Assembly: GCA_902797305.1 (NCBI GenBank)
Contig: CADBSK010000033.1
Coordinates: 1-44,558 of the forward strand
Origin: an uncultured Spirochaetaceae bacterium
GTDB lineage: Bacteria > Spirochaetota > Spirochaetia > Treponematales > Treponemataceae
Reading direction: 5' to 3'
DNA: 44,558 nucleotides
Positions 1-6,921 of this stretch are shown here, piece after piece; the stretch's first letter is position 1; each line of letters begins with the position of its first letter. The notes beneath the pieces were generated by a model, which was given only the letters and a program-made list of their open reading frames with translations, had not been told where the DNA came from and made no database searches. A program made the translations under genes and the position numbers.

Positions 1-84
1 GCACAAAACGAGTGTTTTTGTAAGCCAGTTTGCTCCTTCGCGCCATTTTTGATACAAAGTCAAATATAATGCGTTTGCCCTGTT
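1..84 (+). repeat. Dispersed repeat (R84), copy at left end
   Basis: These 84 bases recur exactly, in reverse complement, at 44472-44555 at the other end of the window. A 56-base part (27-82) recurs at 14430-14485 in the same orientation. It has no coding potential that I can support and contains GTTTGC motifs like those of the neighbouring tandem array. Being in three intergenic places within 45 kb, it is best read as a short dispersed, REP-like element. Its position at both ends suggests assembly broke there. Confidence 0.85.
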
Positions 85-93
85 AAAGAGAAA

Positions 94-645
94 AGCAAAC
101 TTGGCGCACATCAGCCGGACTATTTAAGCACGCATCCGCATTGAGGATGTGCAACTACAATTTTAGTTCACCACTTGCAAGTTTGCTTTTTTAAGCAAAC
201 TTGGCGCACATCAGACGGCCTATTTAAGCACACATCCGCATTGAAGATGTGCTCTCAAAATTTTAACACCACGCTTGCAAGTTTGCTTTTAGCAAACTTG
301 AGCGCACATCAGACGACCTATTTAAGCACACATCCGCATTGAGGATGTGCTCCAAAATCTCAACACCGCCTGCAAGTTTGCTTTTAGCAAACTTGGGCGC
401 ACATCAGCCGGACTATTTAAGCACACATCCGCATAGTGGATGTGCTCTCGAAATCTTAATACCACTTGCAAGTTTGCTTTTTTAAGCAAACTTGAGCGCA
501 CATCAGACGGCCTATTTAAGCACACATCCGCATAGTGGATGTGCTCCAAAATCTCAACACCGCTTGCAAGTTTGCTTTTTTAAGCAAACTTGAGCGCACA
601 TCTGCCGGCCTATTTAAGCACGCATCCGCATCTAGGATGTGCGCA
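94..645. repeat. Tandem array of about six palindromic 95-100 bp units
   Basis: Units begin at about 94, 194, 291, 386, 485 and 583 (each starts AGCAAACTTG), so the period is 95-100 bp. Each unit ends CAAGTTTGCT, so every junction forms a hairpin of CAAGTTTGCT with AGCAAACTTG around a short T-rich loop. Inside each unit is a second hairpin, CACATCC paired with GGATGTG, around a 7-nt loop. Units differ by a few substitutions and 1-5 nt indels. The last unit is partial and merges into the gatA reading frame at about 642. Small open frames across the array simply restate the repeat and are not called as genes. No unique spacers exist, so it is not a CRISPR array. Confidence 0.9.
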
Positions 646-2106
646 TTCCCATTGCTTAGCAATCTGGAGCAATTTTGTTTCGCTGAACATAGGGCCTGCA
701 AACTGCATACCAATTGGCATATTATCTGTTCCTTTTGCAAAACCTGCCGGTACATTTATTGAAGGAATACGAGCAAGGTTTACAAAAACGGTATACATAT
801 CGCTAAGATACATTTCGAGAGGATCGTCTACTTTCTGTCCTAATTTGAATGCAGGAGTTGGACAAGTAGGACACAAAACCATATCATAAGTTTCAAATAA
901 CTTAGCCATTTCACGCTGAATACGAGCACGAACAGTCATGCCCTTCTTGTAAGTATCGCCACTGAACTGTTCACTAAGAACGTAATTTCCGATTACAATT
1001 CTTCGTTTTACTTCAGGTCCAAAACCTTCGCTTCTGGTATCAACATAAAGTTCATCATAGCCTTTTTCGTTATCTACACGACGACCATAGCGAATACCAT
1101 CAAAACGGCTCAAATTACTAGCAGCTTCGCTTAACGCAATTACATAATAAGAAGCAATAGAAGCATCCAGAACAGGTAAATCCACTTCTTCAATTGTAGC
1201 CCCCTGTTCAACAAACCACGCTCTTGTCTTATCAAATGCTTCTTTTACATCGCTATCCAAACCTTTTGTTTCCAAAAACTGCTTTGGAATAGCAATCTTA
1301 AGGCTTTTCATATCTTCATATGGTTTTAAAGAACGCAATTCTTTAGTATCTGGAAGATCTACGCTTGTATCATCATAAAAATCTGCACCGGCCATACAAC
1401 TCAAAGGAAGCGCAATATCATCTGGTGTGTGCCCCATAATTCCGACCTGATCAAGAGAAGAACCATATGCAACAACACCCCAGCGGCTCAAAACGCCATA
1501 TGTTGGCTTAAGACCATAAATACCACAATAAGAAGCAGGAAGTCGAACAGAACCACCAGTTTCAGTTCCAATTGCAAAAAGCGCCTGGTTACCGCTGACA
1601 CTAGCTGCAGAACCTCCGGAAGAACCACCTGATACGTATTCACGGTTTATTGGATTACGAGTTGCTCCATAAGAAGAATACTCTGTTGAAGAACCCATTG
1701 CAAACTCATCCTGATTACAACGTCCAAGAGGAATTGCACCAGCTTTTTCAAGCCGGTCGATTACAGTTGCATTGTAAGGAGCTTTATAACCTTCAAGAAT
1801 TTTTGAACCGCATGTCAAACGGTGTCCTTTGCAACTGATGTTATCCTTATTTGCAAAGGGAACACCAAGCAAAGGCTTTTCTTCAAAAAGTGAATCAAGA
1901 GTTCCGTTTTTTCGAGCCTCTTCAATTTCTTTATCAGCTTTTTCTGCCTTTACAACAGCGTCATCATACATTTCCAAAAAGGCGTTTAAAGGCTTTTCAC
2001 TTTTTTTGTCTTCTTCAAAAGTCTCAATTGATTTTTTTACTAATTCAACACTGGTTGTTTTGCCTGCTTTTAGAGCATCTACTGTTTCTTTAATTGTGTA
2101 CATCAT
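610..2106 (-). CDS. gatA: Glutamyl-tRNA(Gln)/aspartyl-tRNA(Asn) amidotransferase subunit A
   Basis: Amidase-signature subunit of GatCAB, which converts misacylated Glu-tRNA(Gln) (or Asp-tRNA(Asn)) to the correct aminoacyl-tRNA in the cytoplasm, releasing ammonia from glutamine. The product is 498 aa, normal for the family. It shows the Ser-cisSer-Lys site: the Lys in GVPFANKDN near residue 84 and the Gly/Ser-rich GGSSGGSAAS block followed by GTETGGSVR. Start choice is between two adjacent ATGs (2104-2106 and 2101-2103). It lies 4 nt after the gatC stop, so the two are one operon. The last 11 codons (CAHPRCGCVLK and stop, 610-645) derive almost wholly from the adjacent tandem repeat, so the native C-terminus appears replaced or extended. 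gatB is not in the window; it may lie beyond the left end. Confidence 0.95.
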   Translation of the reverse strand: MMYTIKETVDALKAGKTTSVELVKKSIETFEEDKKSEKPLNAFLEMYDDAVVKAEKADKEIEEARKNGTLDSLFEEKPLLGVPFANKDNISCKGHRLTCGSKILEGYKAPYNATVIDRLEKAGAIPLGRCNQDEFAMGSSTEYSSYGATRNPINREYVSGGSSGGSAASVSGNQALFAIGTETGGSVRLPASYCGIYGLKPTYGVLSRWGVVAYGSSLDQVGIMGHTPDDIALPLSCMAGADFYDDTSVDLPDTKELRSLKPYEDMKSLKIAIPKQFLETKGLDSDVKEAFDKTRAWFVEQGATIEEVDLPVLDASIASYYVIALSEAASNLSRFDGIRYGRRVDNEKGYDELYVDTRSEGFGPEVKRRIVIGNYVLSEQFSGDTYKKGMTVRARIQREMAKLFETYDMVLCPTCPTPAFKLGQKVDDPLEMYLSDMYTVFVNLARIPSINVPAGFAKGTDNMPIGMQFAGPMFSETKLLQIAKQWECAHPRCGCVLK

Positions 2107-2110
2107 AATC

Positions 2111-2419
2111 TTAGGCTCCTTCTCCCAAAACCTTAGGAACCTGGAAGTAGCCGTCCATAAAGTTTTCGCTTACATTTTTAACGCTTGGAATATCAAGTCC
2201 GTCTACAACTTCGTCTTCCCGTAGTTTTTCGGCAACAGTTGAAGGATATGCATCGTAAGGATTTTCGCTATCGTCGTATTTAGAAAGAATATCAAAATAG
2301 CCAACAATTTCGTTTGCTTGTTTTTTTAATGTTTCAAGATTTGTACTTTCTGGAGAAAGTCTGGAAAGATACAAAAGATTATTCAATGTTTCTTCATCGA
2401 TTTGTTTGTGAGTACTCAT
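2111..2419 (-). CDS. gatC: Glutamyl-tRNA(Gln) amidotransferase subunit C
   Basis: Small subunit (102 aa) that stabilises the GatA-GatB interface. It has the usual GatC pattern: an N-terminal helix (LNNLLYLSRL), a middle helix ending in FDILSKYD and a C-terminal segment with LREDEVVDG and the typical FxVPKVL end. An open frame extends upstream to 2614, but family comparison and promoter position favour the ATG at 2417-2419. There is no Shine-Dalgarno. A near-consensus promoter puts the -10 six bases before this ATG, so transcription probably starts at the ATG itself. First gene of the gatC-gatA operon, divergent from dat. Confidence 0.93.
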   Translation of the reverse strand: MSTHKQIDEETLNNLLYLSRLSPESTNLETLKKQANEIVGYFDILSKYDDSENPYDAYPSTVAEKLREDEVVDGLDIPSVKNVSENFMDGYFQVPKVLGEGA

Positions 2420-2425
2420 AGCGCT

Positions 2426-2454
2426 ATTATAGAAAAAAGATACAGTTTTATCAA
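2426..2454 (-). promoter_or_regulatory. Sigma70-type promoter of gatC
   Basis: On the minus strand, -35 TTGATA (2449-2454) and a perfect -10 TATAAT (2426-2431) are separated by 17 nt. Only AGCGCT lies between the -10 and the gatC ATG. The expected transcription start (6-8 nt after the -10) is therefore at or next to the A of the ATG, which implies a leaderless mRNA. Confidence 0.8.
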
Positions 2455-2468
2455 TCTTGTTTACTTTA

Positions 2469-2474
2469 TATAAT
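2469..2474 (+). promoter_or_regulatory. Candidate -10 box for dat-ddc
   Basis: A perfect TATAAT stands at 2469-2474 between the divergent gatC and dat genes. No good -35 is seen 16-18 nt upstream (about TTTTAT). Transcription would start near 2481 and give a leader of about 110 nt before the dat ATG. AT-rich context makes this a moderate call. Confidence 0.5.
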
Positions 2475-2502
2475 TGCCTAAAACCCCGTAATATTGTAAG
2501 GT

Positions 2503-2591
2503 ATGAAAACACTAAAAGTGATACATAGAGGCGCATGCCCCTGTGAGAATAACCCGTTGGCGGCCAGGAGCCGCAGTAATGGAGAACGTCG
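2503..2591 (+). ncRNA. Candidate structured leader RNA of dat-ddc
   Basis: This leader is clearly GC-richer than the flanking DNA and folds on paper into several hairpins. CACT pairs with AGTG near 2510-2520, GGC/GCC at 2530-2539, and a 5-bp stem GCGGC (2560-2564) / GCCGC (2570-2574) around a CAGGA loop. An outer pairing CGTT (2555-2558) / AACG (2585-2588) would enclose both that hairpin and the Shine-Dalgarno GGAG (2581-2584), so folding could control dat translation. A candidate RNA called DABA-DC-AT has been described from comparative genomics upstream of diaminobutyrate aminotransferase/decarboxylase genes. I recall the name, not its consensus, and cannot say whether this is a member. An overlapping small frame (2503-2694) is not supported as a gene. 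Confidence 0.5.
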
Positions 2592-3944
2592 ATGCTTGAA
2601 GAAAAGGGCACCAATCAGTATTACATTACCAGACAGGATTCCACAGAATCTAATGCCCGTAGTTATCCGCGCAAATTTCCATTTGCATTGGTAAAAGCCA
2701 AAGGATCTTGGGTTGAGGACATTGAAGGAAACAAATATCTGGATTTTTTGTGCGGAGCAGGAACTCTTGCACTGGGTCACAATGACGATGAAATTAACAA
2801 GGCAATGGTAGAAATGCTTACAAGCGATTTTCCGCTACATACCCTTGATTTGACCACTCCGGTAAAAGATGAATTTGTTCATACAGTGATTTCGAACCTT
2901 CCAACAGAATTAGCAAACAACTGTAAAATTCAGTTTTGCTCACCTAGCGGAACAGATGCAACAGACGCAGCCTTAAAGCTTTGTAAAACTGCTACAGGCC
3001 GTTCTAGTATTATTGCTTTTCAGGGTGGATTTCACGGAATGGGACACGGAGCACTTTCTTGTACAGGAAACTTAGGCGCAAAAAATAGCGTAAATGGGCT
3101 TATGCCTAATGTTCAGCACTTTCCATATCCAAACACATATCGAGATTCCTTTGGTCTTACAGGACAAGCAAGTATTGATGCATGCTGCACATATTTTGAA
3201 CGAACCTTAAAAGATCCGGAAAGCGGAATCACAAAACCAGCCGCAGTTATTTTAGAAGCAATTCAGGGAGAAGGCGGAGTAAATCCAGCTCCTGTAAAAT
3301 TTCTTCAAACTGTTCGCCGCGTTACAAAGGAACTTGGTATTCCTCTTATCTGTGATGAAATTCAGTGTGGCATGGGCCGAAGCGGAAAACTCTTTGCATT
3401 TGAATATGCAGACATCGTACCTGATGTAATTCTTGTTTCTAAAGCAATCGGCGGCAGCCAGCCATTAAGCATTGTAATTTACAACAAAGACCTTGATAAA
3501 TGGCAGCCAGGTGCACATACAGGAACTTTCCGTGGAAACCAGCTTGCCATGAAAGCAGGAACTATAGTTCTTAACAGAGTAACTAAACCAGAATTCCTAA
3601 GGGAAGTTGTTCGTAAGGGCGATAAAATCATGGCCCGCATGAACCAGATAAAAGACAAAGTAGGAATTATTGGTGATGTTCGCGGTAAAGGTCTTATGAT
3701 TGGATGCGAATTTGTTAATCCAAAAGAACCTAAAGACTGTGCCGGACTCTATCCTGCAAACGGAGATGCTGCAGCCAAAGTTCAAAAACTCTGTTTCCAG
3801 AATAAACTTATTATGGAAAAGGGGGGCCGTGGCGGAAGTGTAATGAGATGCCTTTGCGCTCTTACAGTAACTGACCAGGAAATCGACCAGGCAATGGACA
3901 TTTTTGAAAAAGCTGTTCTTGCCGTAAACGAAGAATACAAATAA
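2592..3944 (+). CDS. dat: Diaminobutyrate--2-oxoglutarate aminotransferase
   Basis: Class-III PLP aminotransferase (450 aa) expected to make L-2,4-diaminobutyrate from aspartate 4-semialdehyde with glutamate as donor. Visible features are the SGTDATDAALKL cofactor region near 119-130, GGFHGMGHGALS near 145-156, the Asp of CDEIQ (D255), and the PLP lysine in LVSKAIGG (K284). The start follows a good Shine-Dalgarno (TGGAG at 2580-2584). Its stop is followed directly by the ATG of a diaminobutyrate decarboxylase, a pairing that identifies the pathway to 1,3-diaminopropane. On sequence alone 4-aminobutyrate or acetylornithine aminotransferase would be possible; the neighbour makes dat much more likely. 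Probably controlled through the structured leader. Confidence 0.88.
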   Translation: MLEEKGTNQYYITRQDSTESNARSYPRKFPFALVKAKGSWVEDIEGNKYLDFLCGAGTLALGHNDDEINKAMVEMLTSDFPLHTLDLTTPVKDEFVHTVISNLPTELANNCKIQFCSPSGTDATDAALKLCKTATGRSSIIAFQGGFHGMGHGALSCTGNLGAKNSVNGLMPNVQHFPYPNTYRDSFGLTGQASIDACCTYFERTLKDPESGITKPAAVILEAIQGEGGVNPAPVKFLQTVRRVTKELGIPLICDEIQCGMGRSGKLFAFEYADIVPDVILVSKAIGGSQPLSIVIYNKDLDKWQPGAHTGTFRGNQLAMKAGTIVLNRVTKPEFLREVVRKGDKIMARMNQIKDKVGIIGDVRGKGLMIGCEFVNPKEPKDCAGLYPANGDAAAKVQKLCFQNKLIMEKGGRGGSVMRCLCALTVTDQEIDQAMDIFEKAVLAVNEEYK

Positions 3945-5399
3945 ATGAATAATATTTTCCTTACTGAATCAGAATCCAGCAAAGAAGAATACAAAAAAAT
4001 AATGAAGCAGACGGTGGATGCTGTTGCAGACGCCTTCTGCGATTCAAAAGCTTACTCCGGACCAACTCCTCAGGAACTAAAAGCTCTTGTTAAAGAAGAG
4101 ACTATTCTTCCTGAAAAGGGGCTTGGCTGGGAAGAAGTTTTAAACCAGACTAAAAATCTTATTCTTCCAAATTTATTGCGAACCAGCAGCACAGACTACA
4201 TGCCTCACCTTCACTCTCCTGCAACATTAGAAAGCATCGCAAGCGAAGTAATTATCTCTACATTTAACCAAAGTATGGACAGTTGGGATCAATCCCCTGT
4301 TGCAACAGAAATTGAAGTAGAAGTAATCAGGCATCTATGTTCCCTCTATGGTTATGACTCAAAAAGTGACGGAGTATTTACCAGTGGTGGTTCTCAGTCA
4401 AACCAGACTGCGATTATTCTGGCGAGAGACTGGTTTATTAATACCGTTTTAAAACACGATGTTAAAAAATTCGGTCTTCCACAAAACTTTTCTAAACTCA
4501 GAATGTACACCAGCGAGATAAGCCATTTTTCTATGGAAAAATCTGCTCATATTCTCGGCCTTGGATACCAGAGTGTTGTAAAAGTCCCTGTTGATTCTGC
4601 CAGACGAATGGATTTTAATGCCCTCAAATCGCTGGTACAAAAAGACATTGCACAAGGAAATATTCCTTTCCTTGTAGTTGCTACTGTGGGAACTACAGAC
4701 TTTGGTTCAATAGATCCAATAGCTCAAATTCACGAACTCTGCAAAGAACACAATATGTGGCTTCACGCCGACGGCGCCTATGGCAGTGGTGTTATTTTAA
4801 GCAAAAAATATTCTGAAAAAGTAAAAGATTTTTATCTCTGCGATTCAATTACGGTTGATTTTCACAAGATGTTTTTACTACCGATAAGTTGCTCTGCTGT
4901 GTTAATCAAAGATGGTTCTGATTTTGATGCATTAACAATTCATGCTGATTATCTAAACCGCACAGAAGATGAAGAAGACGGATATACAAACCTTGTAGAT
5001 AAATCTCTACAGACAACACGCCGTTTTGATGCCCTAAAAGTATGGATGAGTTTTAAGGAACGGGGTAAAGACGGTTGGAGTGAAATTATTACAACTTGTA
5101 TGGACAACGCTCGCTATCTTTACCAGATTATTCAGACAAATCCAAATTTTATAGCAGTTACCGACCCGGAAATTAGTTCTGTAGTTTTTAGATACACAAC
5201 AGGAAAGCAAAACGGTCTACAAGACGACGAAACAAACAAAAAGGTGAGAAGAACTCTTCTTCACAAACACGGTATCGTAATTGGTCAAACTGTTGCTGAT
5301 GGCAGAGTTTGCCTTAAGTTCACACTTCTTAATCCATTGATGACTCATCAAAAGCTTCAGGATTTAGTTAACCTAATTCAAACTTTGGCAACAAACTAA
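3945..5399 (+). CDS. ddc: L-2,4-diaminobutyrate decarboxylase
   Basis: Group-II PLP decarboxylase (484 aa) that would convert L-2,4-diaminobutyrate to 1,3-diaminopropane. Motifs include FTSGGSQSN near 145-153 (phosphate binding), HADGAYG near 274-280 with the PLP-binding Asp (D276), and the cofactor lysine in TVDFHKMF (K308). It resembles the Dat-linked decarboxylase family more than glutamate or aromatic amino-acid decarboxylases. Its ATG follows the dat TAA with no gap, so it is translationally coupled. No carboxynorspermidine genes follow, so the end product visible here is diaminopropane itself; any later use would need genes elsewhere. Confidence 0.88.
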   Translation: MNNIFLTESESSKEEYKKIMKQTVDAVADAFCDSKAYSGPTPQELKALVKEETILPEKGLGWEEVLNQTKNLILPNLLRTSSTDYMPHLHSPATLESIASEVIISTFNQSMDSWDQSPVATEIEVEVIRHLCSLYGYDSKSDGVFTSGGSQSNQTAIILARDWFINTVLKHDVKKFGLPQNFSKLRMYTSEISHFSMEKSAHILGLGYQSVVKVPVDSARRMDFNALKSLVQKDIAQGNIPFLVVATVGTTDFGSIDPIAQIHELCKEHNMWLHADGAYGSGVILSKKYSEKVKDFYLCDSITVDFHKMFLLPISCSAVLIKDGSDFDALTIHADYLNRTEDEEDGYTNLVDKSLQTTRRFDALKVWMSFKERGKDGWSEIITTCMDNARYLYQIIQTNPNFIAVTDPEISSVVFRYTTGKQNGLQDDETNKKVRRTLLHKHGIVIGQTVADGRVCLKFTLLNPLMTHQKLQDLVNLIQTLATN

Positions 5400-5402
5400 C
5401 TT

Positions 5403-6920
5403 ATGAAAAGATTTTTCTACACAATTTTTATTTCTCTTTTGTTTTGTTTCCCTTTAGCAGCAGAAGAATTTGTTCTTTTGAACACTCGAGATGTTGAATA
5501 TAAAGATATTGATTTATTTTCTGGTGTTCGTAGTATTCCTGGTCAAATTACTTACGATCAAATGGTCGAAGATGTAAAACAACTTTCTTACATTTTATCT
5601 GCTGGCTATGCTGGATATGATGACATGTTTAAAGTGGGATTTCGTCCATCCAAATTTGAAGATGCTATTATTAATTCTTTTAACAAAGACCAATCTGTAC
5701 TTACCAGAGATTTTTTTGAAGTCTTATGCGCATATTTAAAAAAATATGTAAATGACGGACATTTTCAACTCTTTTATAATTTAAAAACAGGACATTTTTG
5801 TACAAAAAAAATTATTTTCTGGTCTGATACCTATCTTATAAAAGATGGCTTTAGTTTTTATGTTTATCAAACCAATAATCCAGAATTAAAACAAGGAGAA
5901 AAATACTCAGATACTTACGATAACCTTTTTCATTATCCTGTAAAAGGCCAAGATATTTTTAGATTAGGTTTTTTAGAAGAATATAATGACAAAAATACTA
6001 TCACTCATTCATTTAATTTTAATGATAAAGAGATCGAACTTGAATTAAAAAATGATGGAGCAATTCAATCGGATTCTTTTAAATATCACGATTTTGAAAC
6101 ACCTGATTCAGCTTATATTTCTATCAATTCATTTTTACTACCACCAAAAGGAAACAACACACAATATTCAACAAAAATAATTTTTGATAAATTTGCCAGA
6201 TGTGGAAAAACATTCAATCGTAAAAAGAATATAATCGTCGACCTTAGACACAATAGCGGAGGCTCTCTAACGTACCCTGCTACATTTTATTATATTTTGT
6301 ATAAAAACTTAAATGCAAAAAAACTAAACAAATTAAGAGATAATACTTACGATATAATTAATGATACTTTTATTCCAACTGAGTTTATTTATTCACCAGT
6401 TTCTCAACAGGCACGTAATGAAAATTCCAAAGCTAGAGGGCAATTGGATTGGGTAAAAATTTATGAATCACATCTCCATGATTTAAAAGAAAATCCTATC
6501 CGTGAAAAATATTTAATCAAAGTTAATAAAAATTATAAACAACTTAAAAACAGTAAGTACAAAGGAAAACTCATCTTTATCATCGATAGAAATACAGTCA
6601 GTGCTGGAGAAATGACCATTTTACAGGCCAAAACAATTTTTGGAGATGATAATGTTATCGTCGTCGGAGAAAACTCTTACGGCATGTCCCAATACTGGGA
6701 TTTAATAACCCTTGGACTACCAAATTCAAATATTGGAATCCATACAGCATTTGAAAAGAAAATTATTCAGGACGATTTTAGTGAGTGGGCCGGCGATGGT
6801 GTTGGGATTTTTCCTGATTACTGGACCACAGGTGCCGACCTAAACCAAACAATTTTCCTAATCACTAATGATTTAGACATGAAAGAACGATTAAAAAATA
6901 TTGAATTTTCTCTTCAGTAA
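5403..6920 (+). CDS. Secreted S41-family peptidase
   Basis: 505-residue protein with a signal peptide (basic MKRFF then a hydrophobic stretch, probable cleavage after LAA near residue 20). The C-terminal half has S41 (C-terminal processing/tricorn) hallmarks: DLRHNSGGS near 279-287 and the nucleophile motif NTVSAGEMT, with the likely catalytic Ser at 400. No PDZ domain is recognisable; the N-terminal 200 residues are divergent. It starts 3 nt after the ddc stop, so it is probably cotranscribed, but I see no functional link to diaminopropane. Its DNA is more AT-rich than dat and ddc, hinting at a different history. It converges tail-to-tail with the GH13 gene with a single base between the two stops. 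The substrate is unknown. Confidence 0.75.
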   Translation: MKRFFYTIFISLLFCFPLAAEEFVLLNTRDVEYKDIDLFSGVRSIPGQITYDQMVEDVKQLSYILSAGYAGYDDMFKVGFRPSKFEDAIINSFNKDQSVLTRDFFEVLCAYLKKYVNDGHFQLFYNLKTGHFCTKKIIFWSDTYLIKDGFSFYVYQTNNPELKQGEKYSDTYDNLFHYPVKGQDIFRLGFLEEYNDKNTITHSFNFNDKEIELELKNDGAIQSDSFKYHDFETPDSAYISINSFLLPPKGNNTQYSTKIIFDKFARCGKTFNRKKNIIVDLRHNSGGSLTYPATFYYILYKNLNAKKLNKLRDNTYDIINDTFIPTEFIYSPVSQQARNENSKARGQLDWVKIYESHLHDLKENPIREKYLIKVNKNYKQLKNSKYKGKLIFIIDRNTVSAGEMTILQAKTIFGDDNVIVVGENSYGMSQYWDLITLGLPNSNIGIHTAFEKKIIQDDFSEWAGDGVGIFPDYWTTGADLNQTIFLITNDLDMKERLKNIEFSLQ

Positions 6921-6921
6921 A

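Noticed and set aside
94..645. CRISPR array
   Set aside because: The whole 95-100 bp unit is repeated, with no unique spacers, and no cas genes are near.
322..889. Small genes in the repeat region
   Set aside because: Their products restate the repeat unit (ending in STSSMRMCA-type sequence) and frames shift with indels; no Shine-Dalgarno or conservation of a protein is seen.
2420..2614. Upstream extension of gatC
   Set aside because: It lies in the divergent promoter region and is absent from the GatC family; the start at 2419 fits both promoter and family.
2503..2694. 63-residue gene starting MKTLKVIHRGACPC
   Set aside because: It overlaps dat out of frame, TAAGGT is too close to its ATG, and the same bases form the hairpins of the dat leader. 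A leader peptide is not excluded.
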